Part shown: piece by piece, positions 18,604-26,018 of the stretch
Numbering within the stretch: the first letter of the stretch is position 1
How the letters are laid out: every line of letters starts with the position of its first letter
Source: an uncultured Burkholderiaceae bacterium
GTDB lineage: Bacteria > Pseudomonadota > Gammaproteobacteria > Burkholderiales > Burkholderiaceae_F
NCBI GenBank assembly: GCA_944390675.1
Contig: CALXQR010000004.1
Coordinates: 124,001-188,000 of the forward strand
Direction: 5' to 3'
Length of the DNA: 64,000 nt
The notes under the pieces: generated by a model
The model's database searches: none
What the model was told of the DNA's origin: nothing
Seen by the model: the letters and a program-made list of their open reading frames with translations, nothing else
Translations under genes and position numbers: made by a program

Positions 18604-18664
18604 GGGTGTAGAAAGGAATGTTTCGCCGGCTGGTTAATGCGGTGAAGCAGAAGGAACAAAGACA

Positions 18665-21247
18665 ATGAGACAAGATAAATTAACGACAAAATTCCAACAA
18701 GCTTTGGCTGACGCACAATCGATCGCTGTTGCCAACGACAACCAAATCATGGAGGACCTCCATCTTTTGTCCGCGTTTTTGCGCGACGAAGACGGATCCA
18801 CGAAGTCGCTGCTGCAAAGAGCGGGTGTCTCGGTTCAAAAACTCATTCAGGAAGTCGAAGACACGATTCGCCGCTTGCCTAAGGTAAGCGGTACGGCTGG
18901 CGATATTCAGCCCGGCCGCGACCTGATCAATTGGTTGAACCTTACCGAAAAAGAAGCGATGTCGCACGGTGATGAATACATCTCCGTCGATATGGCTATG
19001 CTTGCCTTGACCGAAGCGCAAGGTGAAGCGGCCCGCATCGCAAAGCGCTGCGGCTTGACCAGGAAGGCCCTTGAGGCGAGCATTTCTGAAGTGCGCGGTG
19101 GTGACTCGGCTGACAACCCCGATGCCGAAAATCAGCGTGAAGCGTTGAAGAAATACACGATTGATTTGACCCAAAAAGCCCGCGAAGGCAAATTGGATCC
19201 GGTGATCGGCCGTGACGATGAAATTCGCCGCGCGATGCAGATTCTGCAGCGCAGAACGAAGAACAACCCTGTTCTGATCGGTGAACCCGGTGTGGGTAAG
19301 ACCGCTGTGGTTGAAGGCTTGGCCCAGCGTATTGTGAACGGCGAAGTGCCCGATACGCTTAAAAATAAGCGCATTTTGAGTTTGGACATGGCTGGCCTCA
19401 TCGCAGGTGCCAAATACCGCGGTGAATTCGAAGAGCGTCTGAAGAAGCTTTTGAAAGAAGTCACGCGCGCCAACGGTCAGATCATTCTTTTCATTGATGA
19501 ACTGCACACGGTTGTGGGCGCGGGCAAAACCGAAGGCTCTATGGACGCAGGCAATATGTTAAAGCCCGCCCTGGCTCGCGGTGAACTGCATGTGATCGGT
19601 GCCACAACTTTGGACGAATACCGCAAGTACGTCGAAAAAGACGCCGCCCTGGAACGCCGTTTCCAAAAGGTGATGGTCGACGAACCGAGCGTGGAAGACA
19701 CGATCGCTATTTTGCGTGGTTTGCAGGAAAAGTATGAAGCGCACCATGGTGTGGAAATTACCGACCCTGCGATTGTGACTGCGGCTGAGTTGTCTCACCG
19801 CTATATCACTGACCGCTTCCTGCCCGATAAAGCTATTGACTTAATCGATGAGGCGGCCGCGCGCGTGAAGATGGAAATTGACTCTAAGCCTGAAGCGCTC
19901 GATAAGCTTGATCGCCGCTTGATTCAATTAAAGATTGAACGCGAAGCGATGAAGAAAGAAACCGATGACGCAAGTAAAAAACGGCTGGCTGCGATTGAAG
20001 ATGAAATCACAGAGCTCTCTAAAGAGTACGGCGATCTTGAAGAGGTTTGGAAGAAAGAAAAGATCGAAGCGCTCGAAGCCAAGAAGGCTCGTGACGAAAT
20101 CGATAAGACGCGGCATCAGATGGAAGAGTATCGCCGCCAGGGCCAGTTTGAAAAATTGGCTGAATTGCAATACGGCGTGTTGCCGAAATTGGAAGAAAAG
20201 CTTCGCAACGAAGAATCCAAGAAAGGCGAACGCAAGCTCCTGCGCACAAGCGTGGGCGCTGAAGAAATCGCTGAAGTGGTTTCTCGCGCCACCGGCATTC
20301 CTGTTGCCAAGATGATGGAAGGGGAACGTCAGAAACTTCTGCACATGGGTGAGGCGCTTGAACGGCGCGTTGTGGGTCAGCCCGAAGCTGTTAAAGCGGT
20401 GGTTGAAACGATTCTGCGCTCGCGCGCCGGCTTGTCCGATCCGAATCGTCCGTACGGCTCGTTCCTCTTCTTAGGCCCGACCGGTGTCGGTAAGACGGAA
20501 TTGACGAAGGCTTTGGCTGAATTCCTCTTTGATACGGAAGACGCCATGATCCGTATCGACATGAGTGAATTTATGGAAAAGCATTCTGTCGCTCGTTTGA
20601 TCGGTGCGCCTCCGGGATACGTTGGCTACGAAGAAGGGGGCTATTTGACCGAAGCGGTGCGCCGCAAGCCCTACAGCGTCATTCTTTTGGATGAAGTTGA
20701 AAAAGCGCACCCGGACGTCTTCAACGTCTTGCTTCAGGTGTTGGATGACGGCCGTATGACTGACGGCCAAGGCCGCACGGTGGACTTTAAGAACACGGTG
20801 ATCATCATGACAAGTAACCTCGGCTCGCACGAGATTCAGTCAATGGTGGGCGAAGGCAAGGATGCGATCCGCTCGGCCGTGATGGCGCAGGTTCGTGAGC
20901 ACTTCCGTCCTGAATTCGTCAACCGTATTGATGAGATTGTGGTCTTTAACGCTTTGGGTGAATCGGCGATTAAGGATATCGCGAAGATTCAACTGAAGAA
21001 GCTTGCCGCCCGCGTTGAAGCTCAGGACATTAAACTTGCGGTGAACGATGAGGCCCTTGCCGAAATCGCCAAGGTTGGCTTTGATCCGCTCTACGGTGCT
21101 CGTCCCTTAAAGCGCGCGATTCAAGACCATATCGAAAACGGTCTGTCTCGCTTGCTCTTAGCGGGCAGCGTAAAACCCGGCGACACGGTCACCGTGGGTG
21201 CCAAGGGCGACGAATTCACGTTCGACGTGAAGTCAGCTGACGCCTGA
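18665..21247 (+). CDS. clpB: ATP-dependent disaggregase ClpB
   Basis: 860 residues, full length. The order is an N-terminal Clp repeat domain, a first AAA+ module with Walker A GEPGVGKT at 206-213, a coiled-coil middle domain (about 400-525, rich in Lys/Glu/Leu, including [20 protein letters not shown]), then a second AAA+ module with GPTGVGKT at 604-611 and the C-terminal D2-small domain [10 protein letters not shown]. It rescues aggregated proteins together with DnaK. It is transcribed from a sigma-32 promoter and followed by a terminator. Confidence 0.98.
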   Translation: MRQDKLTTKFQQALADAQSIAVANDNQIMEDLHLLSAFLRDEDGSTKSLLQRAGVSVQKLIQEVEDTIRRLPKVSGTAGDIQPGRDLINWLNLTEKEAMSHGDEYISVDMAMLALTEAQGEAARIAKRCGLTRKALEASISEVRGGDSADNPDAENQREALKKYTIDLTQKAREGKLDPVIGRDDEIRRAMQILQRRTKNNPVLIGEPGVGKTAVVEGLAQRIVNGEVPDTLKNKRILSLDMAGLIAGAKYRGEFEERLKKLLKEVTRANGQIILFIDELHTVVGAGKTEGSMDAGNMLKPALARGELHVIGATTLDEYRKYVEKDAALERRFQKVMVDEPSVEDTIAILRGLQEKYEAHHGVEITDPAIVTAAELSHRYITDRFLPDKAIDLIDEAAARVKMEIDSKPEALDKLDRRLIQLKIEREAMKKETDDASKKRLAAIEDEITELSKEYGDLEEVWKKEKIEALEAKKARDEIDKTRHQMEEYRRQGQFEKLAELQYGVLPKLEEKLRNEESKKGERKLLRTSVGAEEIAEVVSRATGIPVAKMMEGERQKLLHMGEALERRVVGQPEAVKAVVETILRSRAGLSDPNRPYGSFLFLGPTGVGKTELTKALAEFLFDTEDAMIRIDMSEFMEKHSVARLIGAPPGYVGYEEGGYLTEAVRRKPYSVILLDEVEKAHPDVFNVLLQVLDDGRMTDGQGRTVDFKNTVIIMTSNLGSHEIQSMVGEGKDAIRSAVMAQVREHFRPEFVNRIDEIVVFNALGESAIKDIAKIQLKKLAARVEAQDIKLAVNDEALAEIAKVGFDPLYGARPLKRAIQDHIENGLSRLLLAGSVKPGDTVTVGAKGDEFTFDVKSADA

Positions 21248-21277
21248 TTTAGATTTTTCTAATCTAAATTGCTTAAA

Positions 21278-21309
21278 AAACGGCTCGAATTTAAAAATTC
21301 GGGCCGTTT
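21278..21309 (+). terminator. intrinsic terminator after clpB
   Basis: AAACGGCTCGAATTT and AAATTCGGGCCGTTT arms, with mostly perfect pairing, enclose a short A-rich loop and are followed by CTTCTATTT. Confidence 0.75.
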
Positions 21310-21355
21310 CTTCTATTTACAAACAAAAATGATTGGGGTTAAATTTAACCTCAAA

Positions 21356-21526
21356 GTTGATAGAGGCGCGACGCGAAAGAGTATCTTGCCCGAGGGGACA
21401 CCCGAAGACAGCTCGAGAAAGGTCAAGTCGCCGAAACGATGATTCCGGTGGGACTCACCAGTTGGGCATGGGAAGAATATTTCCATGACTCCTGCTTCCG
21501 GGAATGGAAGTGGAGGAGCTATCGAT
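21356..21526 (+). promoter_or_regulatory. lysine riboswitch (L-box) aptamer
   Basis: The closing stem P1 is formed by GTTGATAG (21356-21363) and CTATCGAT (21519-21526). Just inside it are the conserved AGAGGCGCG and GAGTA of the 5' side, GAAAGGTCAAG followed by CGCCGAAACG in the middle, the GGTGGGACTCACC hairpin, and the 3' GGAGGAGCTATC. This order and these core sequences match the lysine riboswitch consensus from Thermotoga and Bacillus. It lies in the leader of an amino-acid permease, as expected. The ACTCCTGC segment deviates somewhat from the usual consensus. Confidence 0.88.
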
Positions 21527-21596
21527 CGCAAACGGCTGTCATCACCTTATTTGATTGACAAAAGCAAGGTTGCATCGATGGATGCAACTTTTTTTT
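21519..21596 (+). promoter_or_regulatory. riboswitch expression platform (terminator/antiterminator)
   Basis: GTTGCATC (21569-21576) and GATGCAAC (21581-21588) form a perfect 8-bp terminator stem with loop GATG and eight following T residues (21589-21596). The alternative pairing is also visible: ATCGATCGCAA (21521-21531) can pair with 21570-21579 with one bulged C, using the 3' strand of P1 and blocking the terminator. Lysine binding should stabilise P1, free the terminator and switch the operon off. Confidence 0.85.
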
Positions 21597-21633
21597 ATGG
21601 CTTTTGTTTTCAATTGATAATAAGGATTAAAAG

Positions 21634-23040
21634 ATGACGACAAGCTCTGCTGCCAGTCACCTGCAAAGTGAAAAGACTGAAATGCGTCGTGACGTGACGC
21701 TTTTCGGCGGTATCTCTGTTTTGGCAGGTATCATGATCGGCTCCGGTATTTTCTATATCGGCGCCATCGTTCTTCAGCGCGCGGGCATGAGCCCGGGCCT
21801 TTCCCTTCTTGTGTGGATCATCGGCGGTTTAGTGACGCTTTTGAGCGGTATCTGCTTTGCCGAATTAGGCGCCATGATTCCGAAAGCGGGCGGCTACTAC
21901 GTTTACCTTCGTGAAGCGTACGGCGAACGCATCGCCTTTATGTGCGGTTTCGGTAATTTCTGCCTCTCCAACCCCGGTTCCATCGCGGCTCTGGCTGTGG
22001 CTTTCGCCGCCGCTTTGAATTCGATCTGGACAATTGATCCCATCGCTCAAAAGGTGATCGCTATTTCAACGGTGCTCCTTTTGACGCTTATTAATATTCG
22101 CGGTGTGGGCATCGGCAGCCGCCTGGGCAATGTCTTCATGGTCTTAAAGATGCTGCCGATTCTTCTCATTTTGTTCGCCGGTCTCTTCTTGGGTGAAGAA
22201 TCGCCTGACCTTTTCATGTACCCGGGTGAAATGCCTTCGATTTCGACCATTTTGTCCATGATCGGTTTTGCCGTTATTGCGACCTTGTGGGCTTATGAAG
22301 GTTGGACGAACCTCAACAACATCGCCGAAGAAATCAAGAACCCGAAGAGAAACATTCCGTTGGCATTGATTTTGGCCATTGTCGGTGTTGCGCTCTTGTA
22401 CGTGCTCTTTAACTACGCCATTTTCCGCGTTGTGCCCTACGGCAAGATCGTTGAAATGGTCAATTCCGGCAACTACTACTTAGGCACAGAAGCCGCCAAT
22501 ATGCTCTTTGGCAGTGCAGGTCTCTACATTGTGGGCGCCGCCATGATCTTGGCTATCTTCAGCTCTTTAAACGGCTGTGTGTTGGCTTTCCCGCGCATGA
22601 CTTACGCCATGGCTCGCGATGGCGCCTTCTTTAAGCCCTTTGCGAAGCTTCACCCGACGTATCGCACGCCTGTGAACGCTCAGCTTGCTTCTGCCGCTCT
22701 TGCAATTGTGCTCATTCTCTCCCGTACGTTGGGTGAATTGACGAGTCTTGTGGCTTTGTGCGGCATGATCTTCCACGGCATGACCTTCTTCTCCGTGATT
22801 GTGCTTCGCCGCAAGTATCCGGATCTCGAACGTCCGTACCGTGTCTGGTTCTATCCGATCCCGATTTTGGTGATCTGCGCCGTGATGATCGGTTTGATCA
22901 TCAACACGATCGCCAACGATCCGATCACTGTTGTTTTAGGTTTCATTGTTCCGCTGCTCGGTCTTGGCATCTATGAAGTGATGTTCCGCAAGCAGCACGA
23001 TGCTCAAGTTGCCGCTCAGGCGAAGGAAGATGGTGAATAA
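21634..23040 (+). CDS. APC-superfamily amino-acid permease, probably lysine/basic amino acids
   Basis: 468 residues with twelve predicted membrane segments. The substrate-binding loop of TM1, GIMIGSGIFYIGAIVLQRAG, is typical of the L-type/APC family, with further signatures GAMIPKAGGYYVYLREAYG and WAYEGWTNLNNIAEEIKNPKRNIP. It has an AAGGA ribosome site 7 bases before the ATG. The lysine riboswitch in its leader makes lysine (or a precursor or derivative) the likely substrate and predicts expression only when lysine is scarce. This specificity is inferred from regulation, not from the protein itself. A downstream amidohydrolase is translationally close. Confidence 0.9.
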   Translation: MTTSSAASHLQSEKTEMRRDVTLFGGISVLAGIMIGSGIFYIGAIVLQRAGMSPGLSLLVWIIGGLVTLLSGICFAELGAMIPKAGGYYVYLREAYGERIAFMCGFGNFCLSNPGSIAALAVAFAAALNSIWTIDPIAQKVIAISTVLLLTLINIRGVGIGSRLGNVFMVLKMLPILLILFAGLFLGEESPDLFMYPGEMPSISTILSMIGFAVIATLWAYEGWTNLNNIAEEIKNPKRNIPLALILAIVGVALLYVLFNYAIFRVVPYGKIVEMVNSGNYYLGTEAANMLFGSAGLYIVGAAMILAIFSSLNGCVLAFPRMTYAMARDGAFFKPFAKLHPTYRTPVNAQLASAALAIVLILSRTLGELTSLVALCGMIFHGMTFFSVIVLRRKYPDLERPYRVWFYPIPILVICAVMIGLIINTIANDPITVVLGFIVPLLGLGIYEVMFRKQHDAQVAAQAKEDGE

Positions 23041-23041
23041 C

Positions 23042-24649
23042 ATGTCGACATTGATTTATAACGCCAATATTTATGTTCAAAGAGGCGTTTTCGCCCAGGC
23101 GCTCCTTGTGGGCGATGACGGAAAGATTGCAGCCGTGGGCACCGAAGACGAAGTGCGCGCAGCGTGCACGGGCAGCGAAACGCAGTTTGATGCGCAAGGC
23201 CGCACAATTGTTCCGGGCTTTAACGATTCGCACCAGCATTTGTTCAATACCGGTATCGCGCTTGCCGCCGTGCGTCTTCAAGGGGTTACCTCCATTGCGG
23301 AAGTTATTGAACGCGGCCGTCGCTATATTGAAGAAAATCATCCGCAGCCCGGTGAAGTGATTCACGGCATGGGCTGGAATCAAGACTACTTCACGGACGA
23401 ACATCGTCTTTTGACGCGTCACGATTTGGATAAGATCTCCACGGAATTTCCGATCATCTTTGATCGCGCCTGCGGCCATATTTTGACCTGCAACACGAAG
23501 GCTTTGGAAATGGCGGGTGTTACGACCGAAACGGTTCCGAACGCAGGCGGCGCCATTGACCAGGAAAACGGTGAACTCACGGGTGTGGTGCGTGAAAATG
23601 CCCGCGCTCAGGTTCGCTGCCTCATGAGCGAACGCTCGCTTGAGACGAAAAAGCGCCTGCTTCGCACGGCCATGAAGCACGCAAGCGAAACCGGTGTTAC
23701 GTCCGTTCAAACGTGTGACGTGCGCTTGGGCGACTGGGAATCCACACTTGAAGCTTATCGCCAGGTGAGTGAAGAAACGCCCACCGTGCGTGCCTATCAC
23801 CAGTTCAGCTTCATGGAACCTAAGGGCCTTCAGGAATTCTTTGATAAGGGCTATCACATGGGTGTGGGCTCGGACTTTAATCGTATCGGACCCTTGAAGC
23901 TCTTTGTTGACGGCAGCCTCGGCGCTCGCACGGCTTATATGCGTGAGCCCTATGCCGATGATCCGACGACGCGCGGCATCGCAACGCTCACGCCCGAAGA
24001 AATCGACGTGTTGGTCGACATGGCTGTTAAACACAATACCGGTGTTGCCGTTCACGCCATTGGCGACGCTGCTATTGAAAATGTGCTCAATGTCTACGAT
24101 AAGGTTTGCGAAAACGGTCAAAACCCGCTGCGCTTGGGCATCATTCACGTGCAGATTACCGATCGTCCGCTTCTCGAACGCTTCACGAAGAACGATATCC
24201 TTGCGTTGGTACAGCCGATTTTCCTGCACTATGACACCGCTATCGTTGAAGATCGTGTTGGCCGTGACTTGGCCGCTACGAGCTACGCCTTTAAGACCCT
24301 GATGGATTTAGGCGTGCACACAAGCTACGGCACGGACAGCCCCGTCGAAGACATGAATCCGATCGACAATATCTACTGCGCTGTCACGCGTAAGAACCTG
24401 CGCGGTGAACCCGCGGGCGGCTGGCATCCGGAAGAATGCGTGGATATCTATTCTGCGATTGACGCCTACACGCTCGAAAGCGCCTATGCGTCTTTTGAAG
24501 AAAACGTGAAGGGCCGTTTGATGAAGGGTTATTTCGCGGACTTAGTTGTTTTAAGCGACAATATCTTCACGGTCAATCCTGATGATATCCGCACGGTCAA
24601 AGTGGATGCGACGATGGTCAACGGCAAGTTCGTTTATCAACGTGCTTAA
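23042..24649 (+). CDS. YtcJ-like metal-dependent amidohydrolase
   Basis: 535 residues of the Amidohydro_3 group. The metal motif appears as NDSHQHLFNTG near residues 61-71, followed by GMGWNQDYF, FDRACGHILTCNTKAL, DGSLGARTAYM, HAIGDAAIENVLNVYD, and YGTDSPVEDMNPIDNIYCAVTR, all typical of YtcJ-type hydrolases acting on N-substituted amides. I choose the ATG at 23042, one base after the permease stop, because MSTLIYNANIYV is the family-like beginning and GAAGGAAG lies upstream. Substrate unknown. Being under the lysine riboswitch, it may release lysine or process an imported lysine derivative (inference). Confidence 0.87.
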   Translation: MSTLIYNANIYVQRGVFAQALLVGDDGKIAAVGTEDEVRAACTGSETQFDAQGRTIVPGFNDSHQHLFNTGIALAAVRLQGVTSIAEVIERGRRYIEENHPQPGEVIHGMGWNQDYFTDEHRLLTRHDLDKISTEFPIIFDRACGHILTCNTKALEMAGVTTETVPNAGGAIDQENGELTGVVRENARAQVRCLMSERSLETKKRLLRTAMKHASETGVTSVQTCDVRLGDWESTLEAYRQVSEETPTVRAYHQFSFMEPKGLQEFFDKGYHMGVGSDFNRIGPLKLFVDGSLGARTAYMREPYADDPTTRGIATLTPEEIDVLVDMAVKHNTGVAVHAIGDAAIENVLNVYDKVCENGQNPLRLGIIHVQITDRPLLERFTKNDILALVQPIFLHYDTAIVEDRVGRDLAATSYAFKTLMDLGVHTSYGTDSPVEDMNPIDNIYCAVTRKNLRGEPAGGWHPEECVDIYSAIDAYTLESAYASFEENVKGRLMKGYFADLVVLSDNIFTVNPDDIRTVKVDATMVNGKFVYQRA

Positions 24650-24669
24650 GAGTTAACTCTTTAATCGCT

Positions 24670-24705
24670 AACGAAGCGCCCGGAAAATTTCCGGGCTTTT
24701 TCGTT
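24670..24705. terminator. bidirectional terminator after the amidohydrolase gene
   Basis: GCCCGG (24678-24683) and CCGGGC (24691-24696) form the core stem around AAAATTT, extended outward by AACGAA / TTCGTT, with a TTTTT run. It serves two convergent genes. Confidence 0.8.
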
Positions 24706-25951
24706 AGTTTAACTGGTAAAGGGTAGGGGTGAGGTAGGAGGATTCCTCACGGATAAAGGGTTCGTGAAGCTCACCGTCAAAGCCCGGGTAGCGCGCTTCT
24801 TCATCATCGTCTTCAAGCATGAAGGTGCCTTCGGCGACGAGTTTGACCTGATCGTGTGCAAATTTATGCAGCAAAAGCGAGGCTTCAAGGCTATTTAAAA
24901 TTTCAGCGGGATCATCAAAGAACACGGGCCAACCAAGTCCCTGATAGACCTTGTCATTTTCGCCCTTAAGACTAATGCCGATTCTGAATTCTGCAACTTT
25001 GGCTTCGCCGGGCGACGTTGCTTCATAAAAAGGGGAAACCGCGATCTGAAGATCTTTGGTCGCGTAGCCGTCGGTTTGTTGCAGTTTCGCAAGCGCCTCT
25101 TTGAGAGAAAAATGTCTGAAAAGGCGCCCCGCTTCCATCATGGAGGCGATGCAGGGCATCATCAGATTCGTGTTGTAATCATTGGGATTATCAACTTGAG
25201 AGATGTACTGTTGCATCTCTTCAGACGGGTACTGAAGAAATTCCAAGTGTGTTGCCGGATAGTGTTCCGTGAAAATTCTTCTGAGTCCGTAGACGAGATT
25301 TTTCTGGCGCTTTTTCAAAGTCACTTCGGGCACAAAGGTGCTCAAAGGCAGCTTATTGATGGGCGTGCTGACAATAAAGGGAATGAGCCGAATGTCGGCA
25401 ACGAGTTCGGTCATCTCCTCACGAGTTTCTTCAGACGTGATGAAGCGGCTGATGCCGGGTTTGCTTTGCGCGAGCCACAATTTAATCTTGTTTTGCATCT
25501 CCAGCGGATGCAGCGCAAAAGTTTCCGTGTTCACCATGTCACGATTGATGCGGATTTCGTACTCCGGAGTAAAGAGCGAGCGCAAAAATGCTTCGATTTT
25601 CTTTAATGCTTCTTCGGGAATTTCACCGAAAGGCAGCCCATAGGCGCTCGAGGCCATAAAGGGCATCACCATGAGCGAATGAGTGTATTTGTCATCGGTC
25701 ACATTGCATGACAGACACTCAAAGAAAAAAGTCCAGCGCATCAGATGGGGATATTCCATCCCTTGCTGCTCAAGTTTGCGGATCACGGCCGAGATGAAAT
25801 CAATGGGCAGCTTCGCGTAAGCGTCTGCCACGGCCAATTGAAGCTTGGTGTAGGTTTTGTATTTTTTATCAAAATCCTTCTCAGCATCGGCCTTGACGAT
25901 GAGCTTGGCGAGTGATTCGACGGTTTTCTCAAAGAGTTTATTTTCTGTCAC
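24704..25951 (-). CDS. conserved hypothetical protein, possibly DUF2863-like
   Basis: 415 residues and acidic, with no signal peptide or membrane segment and no recognisable catalytic motif. The N-terminal 45 residues are Lys/Glu-rich. A central part contains repeated hydrophobic-Pro patterns such as MVMPFMASSAYGLPFGEIPEEAL and LMMPCIASMMEAGRLF, suggesting an internal duplication. The general layout reminds me of DUF2863, a family of unknown function confined to Burkholderiales, but that is a weak recollection. The gene stands between two terminators as a single transcription unit, convergent with the amidohydrolase gene and downstream of rne on the same strand. Confidence 0.6.
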   Translation of the reverse strand: MTENKLFEKTVESLAKLIVKADAEKDFDKKYKTYTKLQLAVADAYAKLPIDFISAVIRKLEQQGMEYPHLMRWTFFFECLSCNVTDDKYTHSLMVMPFMASSAYGLPFGEIPEEALKKIEAFLRSLFTPEYEIRINRDMVNTETFALHPLEMQNKIKLWLAQSKPGISRFITSEETREEMTELVADIRLIPFIVSTPINKLPLSTFVPEVTLKKRQKNLVYGLRRIFTEHYPATHLEFLQYPSEEMQQYISQVDNPNDYNTNLMMPCIASMMEAGRLFRHFSLKEALAKLQQTDGYATKDLQIAVSPFYEATSPGEAKVAEFRIGISLKGENDKVYQGLGWPVFFDDPAEILNSLEASLLLHKFAHDQVKLVAEGTFMLEDDDEEARYPGFDGELHEPFIREESSYLTPTLYQLN

Positions 25952-25968
25952 GATTCGATACAGTAAAT

Positions 25969-25999
25969 GGAGGGCGAGGCCTAAAGACCATCGCCCTCC
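25969..25999 (-). terminator. probable terminator after rne
   Basis: GGAGGGCGA (25969-25977) and TCGCCCTCC (25991-25999) form a perfect 9-bp stem with a 13-base loop. On the minus strand it is followed only by a weak T-rich stretch, so termination efficiency is uncertain. Confidence 0.6.
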
Positions 26000-26018
26000 A
26001 AGAGGGAGTGATTACAAG

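Noticed and set aside
18680-19507. 275-codon minus-strand open frame opposite the clpB N-terminus
   Set aside because: Antisense shadow of clpB.
22943-24229. 428-codon minus-strand open frame opposite the amidohydrolase gene
   Set aside because: Antisense shadow; the opposite strand has all YtcJ motifs.
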